A stretch of DNA of 41,230 nucleotides from Steroidobacter sp. (GTDB lineage Bacteria; Pseudomonadota; Gammaproteobacteria; Steroidobacterales; Steroidobacteraceae): assembly GCA_025929585.1 (NCBI GenBank), contig JAICPY010000029.1, forward strand, positions 1 through 41,230, in the 5' to 3' direction. Both the position numbers and the translations under genes were made by a program. The notes beneath the pieces were generated by a model, which saw only the letters and a program-made list of their open reading frames with translations, made no database searches and was not told the origin of the DNA. How positions within the stretch are numbered: position 1 is the stretch's first letter; each line of letters opens with the position of its first letter. Below, one piece after another: positions 1 through 7,605 of the stretch.

Positions 1-1
1 G

Positions 2-301
2 ATGAATGTGTACGCACTGGCCGGTCTGGCTCGCTGCGAATCGGCGGCGGGAAATTCCTCGGCGGCGAATGAAGCGGCGCAACGAGCTTTGAGCCTGGCG
101 CAGACATTCGCTGCACAGGATTCGCCTTCTTATTTGATCGGTACGGCGCTGCTCGCGCTCGCCGATCAGCAGCATGCGAGCGGTGCGTTCGAAGCTAGCA
201 CGCGCTCGTATCAAGAGGCACTGCGGAATCTTCAGCAAACGCTCGGACCCGAGCATGCTCTAAGCGAAGAAGCGAGCCACAAGGCCGCGATGGTCCCGTA
301 G
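2..301 (+). CDS. TPR-repeat protein, C-terminal fragment
   Basis: This is the last 99 or so codons of a gene that begins before the window. The reading frame is open at the left edge, so the first ATG seen need not be the start. The residues are alanine-rich amphipathic helices with TPR-like spacing (small residues in ALAGLARCESAAGN, then a second helix pair containing ADQQHASGAFEAS and SYQEALRNLQQTLGPEH). The last of these is typical of TPR units that follow the kinase domain in bacterial Ser/Thr kinases, where each unit ends in a GPEH-like turn. That parent architecture is inference; no kinase domain is visible here. The role of this part would be protein-protein contact. Stop codon TAG at 299-301. 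Confidence 0.75.
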   Translation: MNVYALAGLARCESAAGNSSAANEAAQRALSLAQTFAAQDSPSYLIGTALLALADQQHASGAFEASTRSYQEALRNLQQTLGPEHALSEEASHKAAMVP

Positions 302-583
302 CACCTAGAAGGACTGGCGAAGCGTTGGGTCTGGGCAATGAAGCGGAAGTACTGATTTGGGGAGATAGGCGAAAAAACGCCGCAGGTCATCGACGAAGTG
401 CAGCGCGGTCTGCCGAAGGCTTTCCGAAACGGCGGCTCGGGTGCGTGCTCGTCGGTCTCGGTAGATCAGCGCACCGATTCTGACGAAAGTCGATGTCAAC
501 GCAGTGCGGCAATCGCGGCCTCGGCCCGGGCAAGAGCCGCTACGCCATCGTCCATCATTTCCTTCTCGGGGCCGACCAACGCA
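302..583. other. Stretch without a supportable gene
   Basis: Both strands have open frames here, but none looks convincingly coding. The plus frame that continues into the next gene reads as arginine/serine-rich low-quality sequence until about position 560. A minus-strand frame ending near 497 reads ALARAEAAIAALR before a stop, which resembles a protein C-terminus. However, it is the codon-aligned antisense of an alanine-rich plus frame and cannot be trusted. No promoter or terminator was recognised. Confidence 0.4.
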
Positions 584-1042
584 ATGCTCTCGCTCAATCT
601 CGAGGCCCGCCCGGACAAGAAAGAGGAATCCGCCAGTATTGCTTTCGAAGCACGCAGCAAACGCGGCGTCGGCAGGGCTACGCTTGCGTTCGATACTAAG
701 GTGGCGCGCGCTTATCGCATGGAAGGGGGCGCCGGCGAATTTCATGGCACCGGTGTGGTCTGCAATCTCGCCGAGCAGTTCTTTGTCGAGGGGTCGGGCA
801 TCACGGTGCGGTTCGAGCCGAGCTCGGAGAGCGGTGGACGATATAGCTACTCCGGAAGCAACAGCGGCTTTACCGTCTATGGGCACGGCACCTATGTGGT
901 GAAAACTGACGGCGAGGTCGCGACCAGTATCGTCGCGACGGGTCCGGGCAGCGTCAAATCCCCGATGGGTGTCCATTCGGCCGTGGGCACCGAGAACTAT
1001 CAGATGACGCCATTGACGGACGGCTGTGCCGCTGGCTCCTGA
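584..1042 (+). CDS. Hypothetical beta-rich protein, N-terminus uncertain
   Basis: The C-terminal two thirds read as a genuine beta-rich protein. There are alternating hydrophobic and polar residues, many glycines (SGSNSGFTVYGHGTYVV) and two cysteines, one in GVVCNLAEQF and one near the end (DGCAAGS), that could pair. Codon use is regular from about 640 onward. No family name is recognised. The start given is an internal ATG at 584. The frame stays open to an ATG at 398, but the extra residues are Arg/Ser/Ala-rich and unlike the rest, and neither start has a clear Shine-Dalgarno. A protein of this look would normally carry a signal peptide, and none is visible. The gene may therefore be 5'-truncated or fused to foreign sequence, or a frameshift may hide the true start. 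Confidence 0.5.
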   Translation: MLSLNLEARPDKKEESASIAFEARSKRGVGRATLAFDTKVARAYRMEGGAGEFHGTGVVCNLAEQFFVEGSGITVRFEPSSESGGRYSYSGSNSGFTVYGHGTYVVKTDGEVATSIVATGPGSVKSPMGVHSAVGTENYQMTPLTDGCAAGS

Positions 1043-1094
1043 GTACGCGAACTAACGCGGTACGGAACGCTTCGCACCGCAATTCGCCGACGGC

Positions 1095-1292
1095 TCACCA
1101 GCGGTCTTCGCCAGGACTCTGCGCCGGCGGAGCACGGCTATCTCCCGGGCTGTCGTGCGTCCCGGATCGAAAGGCATGAGGATCGAACGTCTCGCGCGTC
1201 TTATTAGGCTGTGATCCTTTGATTCGTGCCCACCACATCTTGGCCTTCTCAATGTTCTCATTGAGCTTGGTCTGGTTGCGACGAAGATCCAT
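1095..1292 (-). CDS. Small hypothetical protein (65 aa)
   Basis: A 65-residue frame starts at an ATG at 1292 preceded on the minus strand by GTAGGAGAGCC, a strong Shine-Dalgarno at normal spacing. The first half is charged and helical (MDLRRNQTKLNENIEKAKMW), and the second half is Pro/Gly/Arg/Asp-rich and probably disordered. No signal peptide, membrane segment or known family is recognised. The good ribosome site and the N-terminal helix favour a real gene; the low-complexity tail argues for caution. A possible -35 (TTGACA on the minus strand, plus-strand 1347-1352) lies upstream, without a convincing -10. Confidence 0.45.
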   Translation of the reverse strand: MDLRRNQTKLNENIEKAKMWWARIKGSQPNKTRETFDPHAFRSGTHDSPGDSRAPPAQSPGEDRW

Positions 1293-1595
1293 AGTGGCTC
1301 TCCTACGTGTGCGACTTCGAGGTGGACCGTACCTGATTACGTGACATGTCAACAGTCGGCAAGTTGATCTCGTCGTATTAATGATTTCCTCGGCTACTAT
1401 GCCGCGGCGCACTAGTAGCTCATGACCTGGCGATTGCAATTGTCTACTTGCAGTTCAAGAAACGCAGTGCAGTGACGTCACGCTCTGGCGGCCGCGACCG
1501 TGGCAGGCGTTTGCGCGAGCTGTAATGGGCTGATCGGCTGGCGCGAGATGTTCTTTCGGTAGCTAGTGCGTGCAACCTCTATCGATCGACGAATC
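1293..1595. other. Intergenic region between the SDR gene and the small ORF
   Basis: There is no gene. The only structure seen is a perfect 10-bp palindrome, TGACATGTCA, at 1342-1351, just upstream of the small minus-strand ORF. It contains part of a TTGACA hexamer on the minus strand and could be a regulator site; this is inference. Confidence 0.35.
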
Positions 1596-2315
1596 TTACT
1601 CTCCGCCGTAAACCGGCACTGCCGCGCCGTGAATGACTTTCGCTTCATCGCTGCACAAGAACAGAATCACGCGCGCAATCTCCTCGGGTTTCGGCCACTT
1701 CGAAAAATTGGCGTGGGGAATTGCGCTGCGGTTCGCTTCTGTATCGATGATGCTCGGCAGAATCGAGTTGACCCGCACGCCGCTGCCTCTGAGCTCCGCG
1801 GCCATGGAGTCGAGCATCGCCACTGCTGCGGCTTTCGATGCCGCGTACGCGGCTGCTCCTGCCGGATGATCGATCGCGGCCTTGGCGGCAACGTTTACGA
1901 TCGCACCTCGGCCTTGCTTGATGAGAGACGGCACCGCGGCCCGCGCTAGTACGTAACCGGAGCGCAAGTTCATCGATAGCATCTGATCGAGAACGTCGGC
2001 TTCTGACTCCCACAACTTCACGCCACCGGCATAGCCACCTACCGTATTCACTAACGCATCGAGCTTTCCGTGCCGCAAGAGAGTCGCGTCGATCAGCTGT
2101 TTCACGGCGCGCTCATCGGTGACATCGACGCGTTCTCCTTCGATCGGTAAGCCATCGCCACGCATTGCACTCTTCAGGCGCTCGAGCTCTTCATGCCGCC
2201 GATAAGTAACGATTACCTTGGCACCTTCGTCGCGGAACGCGATGCTTACGGCGCGCCCCAGCCCGCCGGTGCCGCCGGAGACTAGAACGACTTTTTCCGT
2301 GAATCTCCCACTCAT
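1596..2315 (-). CDS. Short-chain dehydrogenase/reductase (SDR)
   Basis: This is a 239-residue classical SDR, predicted to be a cytosolic NAD(P)-dependent oxidoreductase; the substrate is unknown. The Rossmann dinucleotide motif GGTGGLG lies at about residues 14-20. The usual NNAG motif is NTVGG. The active-site YxxxK is present as YAASK, followed by RVNSILPS and IDTEANR, as in classical SDRs. The serine normally just ahead of the tyrosine is not seen: the strand reads IVNVAAKAA where related enzymes have a serine. Activity may therefore be altered. The ATG at 2315 is preceded by GGGTAGGAC. It faces away from the GST gene at 2591, with about 275 bp between them. The family assignment is sure; the reaction is not. 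Confidence 0.93.
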   Translation of the reverse strand: MSGRFTEKVVLVSGGTGGLGRAVSIAFRDEGAKVIVTYRRHEELERLKSAMRGDGLPIEGERVDVTDERAVKQLIDATLLRHGKLDALVNTVGGYAGGVKLWESEADVLDQMLSMNLRSGYVLARAAVPSLIKQGRGAIVNVAAKAAIDHPAGAAAYAASKAAAVAMLDSMAAELRGSGVRVNSILPSIIDTEANRSAIPHANFSKWPKPEEIARVILFLCSDEAKVIHGAAVPVYGGE

Positions 2316-2590
2316 GTCCTACCCGCCTATGATCGGATGTAATGACCGTTCACCAGTCACTATAGCGAGCGATCTGTTTGAACGCTCTTGTATTGGCGAG
2401 CCGTTCGGCATCCTCTACGTGGGCCTGGTGTCGGATCTAGTCGAGCTCGATCGTCCTAGAGGGGAGTAGGGTAATCACGATCGCGCGGGTTCAGATTCGA
2501 GAGAGCGCGATAGGCAAGTTCGACATCCCGCAGAAGCTCTCGCAATCAAACAGATGCACTATAGGTTGTGCAATCACTAGGAGCGTTCCA

Positions 2591-3244
2591 ATGAGTCCCA
2601 TCATCACCGCTTTTGAACGCTCGCCTGATCGTGGCAGAGGACTCGCGCGCGACATGCGCGTTCGGTGGGCGCTTGAAGAAGTCGGACAGCCTCACGAAGT
2701 TCGACTTGTCTCGTTCAGTGAGATGAAGCAATCCGCGCATCGCAGGCTCCATCCTTTCGGTCAGATTCCGACCTACGAGGAGGGCGATCTCACGCTCTTC
2801 GAGTCGGGGGCGATCGTATTTCATATCGCGGAGCGCCATGCGGGGCTACTTCCGAATGATGCCAATGCTCGGGCGCGCGCAATTGCGTGGATGTTTGCCG
2901 CGCTCAGTACGGTGGAGCCACCGATTGTCGAGCGCGAACAGGTCCCGTATGCGGAAGGCGAGAAGAGTTGGTACAAGGAGCGCCTGCCTCTCCTCGAGGA
3001 TCGCATCCGTGTCCGGCTAGACGACCTTTCCATCCGCCTCGGCGATGCCGACTGGCTCGACGGTGAATTCAGTGCCGGAGACCTGCTGATGGTGATGGTG
3101 CTGCGCAGGTTGGAGGGAATGAACATCCTGGATGAATATCCGAACCTCTCGGCCTACGTTGCCCGCGGTGAAGCGCGTCCCGCTTACAAGCGTGCTTTCG
3201 CCGCTCAACTAGCGGTGTTCACTGGTAAGCCATCGAACGGGTGA
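2591..3244 (+). CDS. Glutathione S-transferase family protein
   Basis: This is a 217-residue two-domain GST. Residues 1-85 form the thioredoxin-like half. They carry the cis-proline segment GQIPTYEEGD (Pro60) and the glutathione-binding ESGAI (Glu71-Ser72). The rest is the all-alpha C-terminal domain, with GEFSAGDLLMVMV resembling the N-capping region (S/T-x-x-D). The likely role is conjugation of glutathione to electrophiles or a related thiol reaction in the cytosol. The N-terminus has SPDRGRG where catalytic Ser, Cys or Tyr residues occur in other classes, so the class is not assigned. The start is well supported by CTAGGAGCG ahead of the ATG. It is followed by the convergent M56 gene. Confidence 0.93.
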   Translation: MSPIITAFERSPDRGRGLARDMRVRWALEEVGQPHEVRLVSFSEMKQSAHRRLHPFGQIPTYEEGDLTLFESGAIVFHIAERHAGLLPNDANARARAIAWMFAALSTVEPPIVEREQVPYAEGEKSWYKERLPLLEDRIRVRLDDLSIRLGDADWLDGEFSAGDLLMVMVLRRLEGMNILDEYPNLSAYVARGEARPAYKRAFAAQLAVFTGKPSNG

Positions 3245-3287
3245 TACAACGTGCGCTTTGAATCGACGTGAGCGCGCTGCGCGTCGA

Positions 3288-4955
3288 TCAGATGACGTCG
3301 TCTTGCGGCAGCGGCGAATCTCCCTCCAACCAATGCCAGCTAACCTGGATGCGTTCGCCGCGCGCATTCTTCACTGCCGTTCCGCGGGAAACATACGCCA
3401 CTCGGACTCCGCGCATCCGAGTCTGGATGTCGTGCCGCGCCTGTTCTGGATCGCTAATCGTTTGCCGTCTTCCCGACCGCAGAACATTTCCATTCGCGTC
3501 CATCACGAACCACAGCTCAGTGCCTGGCTGAGTGCCTTCGCTGATTGCCTTAGGATCGAAGTGTTCGATGGCGGCTCGATGAGCCAGCACCGCACTCACC
3601 ACTTTCGATTCGGTGCTCGCTCGACCGCCAGGAAGGTGGATGACGGGGCCCGGGTACGCGCCCTCGGCGCCCGGCTTCACCATCCATGCAACCGCTACTC
3701 TATTCGCACCTAGGTTGCTCTCGAGGACGATCTGCTGCGTGATCTCCGATTCGTCGACGCCGAACGCCTTGCGGTGCTTCATCCACTCTGCGTCGCTCAC
3801 ATCCAATGTCGACCAAGCTGGCACGCTCTGCTTAGCTTTGCGAACCACAGCTCCGTGCTCGTTGATCAACAACCATACGATGGTTCGATCTTCGGTCCGC
3901 GCAGTCGCCAGTTCCGGAAAGTAGTGCTGTAACGCGATTGCAAGCGCATCGTGATTATCCAGGACGACTGCCACGGGCGATGGAATGGGCAGCAGCGTCG
4001 ATTGTCGATCGGCGACAAACACTGCAGATAGCGTCTGCCTCGGAGGATCGATCGTGGCCGCAAACGCGAGCGTAGAAATACTTGCTGTTGCGAACAACGC
4101 GAGTGCAGATCGTCTCGCCTTACCCGTCGACGCACACATCACGCGCATTCGATGTTCGAGCGACGATGCCGATGCGTGTAAGCCGGCTGCCACGAGCTGC
4201 CGCGGCCCACACTGCGAGGCGATCTCCAGCAGCGACTCGCCGTATTGCGACAACGTATAGCCCTGCCGGAGGACTCGTCTATCACAATCGATCTCGATCG
4301 CGAGTCGCAGACGATGGTGTAGCCACCACAAGGCTAAGTTCCAGGGCATCGCCGTGAGTAGCAGAAGCGAAAATCCATACAGCCTAGTGTCACCCACAAG
4401 GAAATGCTCGCGCTCATGTGCGAGCGCGATCTCGCGTGTCTTATCTGTAAGCTTGTTGAGCCAGAAAGGCATGCAGATTTGAGGGCGCACCAATCCTGCA
4501 ACGGCAGGCCCTATATCCGGCGTCATCAGAACGCGGGTGTTGTCGATCGATCCGACCTGGGCATTGGACAAACGACGACGCAACGAAGCCCAACTCAGTA
4601 TTAGATGAGTCGTCATGGCTAACGAGCTGCAGACCCAGAGAGTAAGGAGCACCGTATCTATCAAGTCGTTGGCCGGTGAATAGCTCAACTGCTCAACGAG
4701 CCACTCGGCAGGCACTTCCGCTAGCGTGCGCAGCTCAGTCGATTGGGTCACGAGTCCAAGCGATTGCAACGTTTCGGACGTCGATGCCGGCGTCGCCCAC
4801 TGAGCGAGCGAGGTGAGTGCGACAGGAAGAACGATCGCTATGAGAAATATCCATCGCGTCGGCCACTTCAGAGCCAAGAAAACTCGGTCGGCCGCCAATG
4901 CCGAAATGCCGCACAGGAGAGTCAGAACAAAGACGAACGTCATCCAAGCGACCAC
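3288..4955 (-). CDS. M56-family (BlaR1-type) membrane metallopeptidase
   Basis: This is a 555-residue integral membrane zinc protease of the BlaR1/MecR1 group. In such pairs the protease senses a signal and causes inactivation of its partner BlaI repressor. Membrane segments are seen near residues 5-22, 33-50, 100-122, 193-212 and 284-302. The zinc motif HEREH is at 180-184, with EIDCDRRVL (Glu221) as the likely third ligand. The outer C-terminal part (about 338-543) is not a penicillin-binding domain. It contains two similar beta units, 338-426 and 454-543, with matching strands (VWLLINEHGAVVRK and LWFVMDANGNVLRS). The start chosen is GTG at 4955, which follows ACGAGGAATCAC, 13 bp after the BlaI stop. 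An ATG lies four codons downstream. The pair is an operon. The signal is unknown. Confidence 0.92.
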   Translation of the reverse strand: MVAWMTFVFVLTLLCGISALAADRVFLALKWPTRWIFLIAIVLPVALTSLAQWATPASTSETLQSLGLVTQSTELRTLAEVPAEWLVEQLSYSPANDLIDTVLLTLWVCSSLAMTTHLILSWASLRRRLSNAQVGSIDNTRVLMTPDIGPAVAGLVRPQICMPFWLNKLTDKTREIALAHEREHFLVGDTRLYGFSLLLLTAMPWNLALWWLHHRLRLAIEIDCDRRVLRQGYTLSQYGESLLEIASQCGPRQLVAAGLHASASSLEHRMRVMCASTGKARRSALALFATASISTLAFAATIDPPRQTLSAVFVADRQSTLLPIPSPVAVVLDNHDALAIALQHYFPELATARTEDRTIVWLLINEHGAVVRKAKQSVPAWSTLDVSDAEWMKHRKAFGVDESEITQQIVLESNLGANRVAVAWMVKPGAEGAYPGPVIHLPGGRASTESKVVSAVLAHRAAIEHFDPKAISEGTQPGTELWFVMDANGNVLRSGRRQTISDPEQARHDIQTRMRGVRVAYVSRGTAVKNARGERIQVSWHWLEGDSPLPQDDVI

Positions 4956-4968
4956 CGTGATTCCTCGT

Positions 4969-5331
4969 CTATTTGGAGTTCTCTTCGAGGATCTTGCGAA
5001 TACGCTGCACCTGATCTTCGGTGAGCTTATGATCCGAGACCAGATGCGTGAGCAACAAATCAGCCGAGCCTTTGAACAGCTTGCCAGTGAGGTGTCGTAA
5101 CGCACTCTTGCGCGCCGTACTCTGGCGAACGGCGGCGGCGAATCGATGCGCGCGTCCGTCGGCAGAATGTGTTGCGTAGCCTTTCGATTCTAAATTCCGA
5201 AGAATCGTCAGTACTGTCGTGTATGCGAGATCGTCGCTCAATCGCGCCCGCACCTCCGCAACCGTCGACGGCCCAAGCTCCCACAGCACCGCCATGATGT
5301 CTGCTTCACGATTGCTCAGAGAAACCGCCAT
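4969..5331 (-). CDS. BlaI/MecI/CopY-family transcriptional repressor
   Basis: This is a 120-residue winged-helix repressor. The first 70 residues hold the DNA-binding domain with the family signature LSNREADIMAVLWELG, then STVAEVRARL and TTVLTILRNLESKGY. The remainder is the helical dimerisation tail (LRHLTGKLFKGSADLLLTHL). Family members bind as dimers to short inverted repeats and are released when the partner M56 protease is activated. Here the protease gene follows directly. Two matching 20-bp dyads lie just upstream, one on each side of the likely promoter, which points to autoregulation of the operon. The divergent Tat-SDR gene at 5548 could share this control. Confidence 0.95.
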   Translation of the reverse strand: MAVSLSNREADIMAVLWELGPSTVAEVRARLSDDLAYTTVLTILRNLESKGYATHSADGRAHRFAAAVRQSTARKSALRHLTGKLFKGSADLLLTHLVSDHKLTEDQVQRIRKILEENSK

Positions 5332-5346
5332 AAGGCAGATCGACTC

Positions 5347-5366
5347 ACTACTATTAATATAGTAGT
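5347..5366. promoter_or_regulatory. Operator-like dyad 1 (putative BlaI site)
   Basis: A perfect inverted repeat: arms ACTACTAT and ATAGTAGT, 8 bp each, separated by TAAT. It lies 16 bp upstream of the BlaI start codon, immediately downstream of the candidate -10, where a bound repressor would block initiation. Binding by BlaI is inference from position and symmetry. Confidence 0.7.
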
Positions 5367-5395
5367 ACGGTAAGACGCGCCGTGCGAATTGTCAA
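5367..5395 (-). promoter_or_regulatory. Candidate promoter of the BlaI-M56 operon
   Basis: On the minus strand a perfect TTGACA (-35, plus coordinates 5390-5395) is followed after 17 bp by TACCGT (5367-5372), a weak match to the -10 consensus. The -35 overlaps dyad 2 and the -10 abuts dyad 1. The exact -10 is uncertain; an AT-rich stretch inside dyad 1 is an alternative. Confidence 0.5.
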
Positions 5396-5411
5396 CTATG
5401 AAGATAGTAGT
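5392..5411. promoter_or_regulatory. Operator-like dyad 2 (putative BlaI site)
   Basis: A second copy of the dyad: TCAACTAT, spacer GAAG, ATAGTAGT. The right arm equals that of dyad 1, the left arm differs at two positions, and the 4-bp spacer is the same. Its centre is 45 bp from that of dyad 1. It overlaps the TTGACA of the minus-strand promoter and lies about 137 bp upstream of the divergent SDR gene. Confidence 0.65.
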
Positions 5412-5547
5412 TAACGGTTGGGCGGAGCCACCGATCAGTCGCTATGCGATGAGGTGTTCTGTTCGTGAGGCGAATCGAATTGTCTTGCGAGAGCTCATCG
5501 TTCGAGAATGTGAATGAATTCGAACAGCATCCTGCGAGCAGCCGTTT

Positions 5548-6429
5548 ATGAGAGATCTGACATCGCAATCGCAATCACGGCGGCAATTTGTTCGCGGCCT
5601 CACGCTGGCGGCAGGCGCGTGGCCTTTCGTTTCGTTAGGTAAGACATCGTCTGTGCGGCGCATTTTCATCACTGGATCGACCGATGGACTAGGCCGGGGC
5701 GCGGCAGTGACGCTCATGCGCGAAGGCCATCAGGTGGTCTTGCACGCGCGCTCCAAAGAACGCGCCGCGGCAGCGTTCGCAGACCTAGCGCCGAATGCAG
5801 CAGGGGTCGTCATTGGCGATCTCGCAAGCGCGGCACAGACCCGAGCCATTGCGGATCAGGTCAACAAGATCGGACGGATGGACGCCATCATCCACAACGC
5901 CGGCATCTTCCGCGAATCCAATCGCGGCACGACGCCCGAGGGACATGCGAAAGTCCTCGCGGTCAACACGCTGGCACCGTACATGCTCACTGCGCTAATC
6001 GATCGTTCAGCTCGGCTGATCTATGTCGGGAGCAGCATGCACCACGGCGGCGACGATTCATTGCGTGATATCGATTGGCTGGAGCGTCGCTGGGACACTA
6101 GTCGTGCTTACTCGGAGAGTAAGCTCTATGTGACTGCGCTCGCCTTCGCAATCGCGCGGCGGTGGCCCAAGGTGCTGAGCAATGTTGTCGATCCCGGTTG
6201 GGTACCGACGAAGATGGGTGGACCCAGTGCGCCCGACGATCTCGAAGAGGGACATCTCACGCAAACTTGGCTAGCTGTGAGTGATGAGGCCGCCGCGAAA
6301 GTGAGTGGTCGATACTGGCATCACCGGCAACAACAGAAGCCCGCGGCGGAAGCCCTCGACTCCGATTTCCAGGACCGGCTCATTGCAAAGTTAGCCGAGC
6401 TCACGGGAATCGTGCTCGCCTCGGGTTAG
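5548..6429 (+). CDS. SDR-family oxidoreductase with a Tat-type signal sequence
   Basis: This is a 293-residue protein. Residues 1-32 contain SRRQFVRGLTLAAGAW, a twin-arginine motif followed by a hydrophobic stretch, which suggests folded export by the Tat system. From about residue 38 it is an SDR: TGSTDGLG (nucleotide binding), HNAGIF (NNAG equivalent), serines in YVGSS and the catalytic YSESK, followed by VDPGWVPTKMGG as in many SDRs. The expected activity is NAD(P)-dependent oxidoreduction of an unknown substrate. A periplasmic SDR would carry its cofactor out with it. The Shine-Dalgarno is weak. It is divergent from the BlaI-M56 operon across a 216-bp region that holds both dyads, so co-control is possible. 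An AraC-family gene follows 61 bp downstream on the same strand. Confidence 0.9.
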   Translation: MRDLTSQSQSRRQFVRGLTLAAGAWPFVSLGKTSSVRRIFITGSTDGLGRGAAVTLMREGHQVVLHARSKERAAAAFADLAPNAAGVVIGDLASAAQTRAIADQVNKIGRMDAIIHNAGIFRESNRGTTPEGHAKVLAVNTLAPYMLTALIDRSARLIYVGSSMHHGGDDSLRDIDWLERRWDTSRAYSESKLYVTALAFAIARRWPKVLSNVVDPGWVPTKMGGPSAPDDLEEGHLTQTWLAVSDEAAAKVSGRYWHHRQQQKPAAEALDSDFQDRLIAKLAELTGIVLASG

Positions 6430-6490
6430 CCGATGTAGTGTCGGCAGGAATGTAGGCTGATCTCAACCGCTCGCCGAAGACTGCCCAACA

Positions 6491-7375
6491 ATGACACCCA
6501 CGCTGATTCGGAGCGACATGCGCTATTGGCTGATGAAGCCCGATCCGCGATTGCGGCGGCACGTGCATTGTTATTTTCTCGCGCAGCCCATCTCCTCGCC
6601 TTGCTCGGATGCGGCGGCGTACAGGGATGAGGAGCTGCTCATGCCTGATGGCCATTCGGAGATGGTGTTCAATCTTGGCGGGGCGTACGAGCGGCGCGCA
6701 AGCGGATCGTCAGCGCGCGCGCTCATGCGCGCCAGTTATTTGATCGGCGGGCGTTCGCACTCCGTACTGACGCGTGACTTGGAGTCCGTAACAGTTGCAG
6801 GCGTGAAGCTGGATCCGCGTTGCTTGCATTCACTGATCAGAACACCGCTCACAGAGTTCAGAGACACGACGCTACTGCTTTCGGATCTGAACCATCGCGC
6901 GCTGCTCGATCTCGAAGATGCAGTTGCCGGCGTTGCACATTGCGCGCGCCAAGTCGCTGCAGTGTTGGATCGATTCTTTCTGCAGGTCCTTCCCTACGCG
7001 CCGAGGATGAATGAGCGTATCGACGCACTCTTGAGCCAAATCAAAGCTAATCGAGGCGCGCTGTCGATCATGGAGTGGATTCGAGAACACCGTGTCGATC
7101 CTCGCTACATCGAACGAACGTTCAGCGCGATGATGGGCATGGCACCCAAGCGCTATGCTCGCGTGATTCGTTTCAAGCACACCTATTACGAGCTCGTGAC
7201 CGGAAAGGTGGGAGCGCAAGCCGTACACCTAGATGGTTACTACGACCGCTCGCACTTCAACAAGGAATTCAAGAGCTTCGTCGGCGCATCTCCGAGAGCG
7301 AGAATGAATGCGGCGCTCACACAAGGAACGAGCATCTCGGACGTGCTGCTAGAAAGTGAGCTGGCCAGCGCTTGA
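6491..7375 (+). CDS. AraC-family transcriptional regulator
   Basis: This is a 294-residue regulator. The N-terminal part (about 15-150) is of the DUF6597 type found in some AraC proteins, with a beta-rich start (LRRHVHCYFLAQP, MPDGHSEMVFNLGG). The C-terminal part (about 190-283) is the double helix-turn-helix DNA-binding domain. The second helix unit ends in GYYDRSHFNKEFKSFVGASP, the AraC signature. The ligand is unknown. Its place directly behind the Tat-SDR gene and ahead of the GlcG-like gene suggests local control of one of these, but no site was identified. The ATG at 6491 is preceded by CGAAGACTG, a modest ribosome site. Confidence 0.93.
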   Translation: MTPTLIRSDMRYWLMKPDPRLRRHVHCYFLAQPISSPCSDAAAYRDEELLMPDGHSEMVFNLGGAYERRASGSSARALMRASYLIGGRSHSVLTRDLESVTVAGVKLDPRCLHSLIRTPLTEFRDTTLLLSDLNHRALLDLEDAVAGVAHCARQVAAVLDRFFLQVLPYAPRMNERIDALLSQIKANRGALSIMEWIREHRVDPRYIERTFSAMMGMAPKRYARVIRFKHTYYELVTGKVGAQAVHLDGYYDRSHFNKEFKSFVGASPRARMNAALTQGTSISDVLLESELASA

Positions 7376-7605
7376 TATCGACTCGAGCTCGGTCACTGCT
7401 TTGTCTTCTATCGCCGCTCACGCTCTTACCTGATCTCGTCGCGGAGCGCCTGCATTGCGGCGTTTCAAGACCGATTTCTTACAATACTTTCGCAATGTGG
7501 CGCACTACAGTTCGCTCCAGTTGTGAAAGCCCAGAACGAGGAATAGTCAGCATGGAAGAGCCCGCTCGATACTGGACACCATCTCCTTCTACAAAGAACC
7601 CAAAC

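Noticed and set aside
305-976. Long minus-strand open frame
   Set aside because: It is antisense to a better plus-strand frame, is rich in Arg and Ala, and has no ribosome site or recognisable motif.
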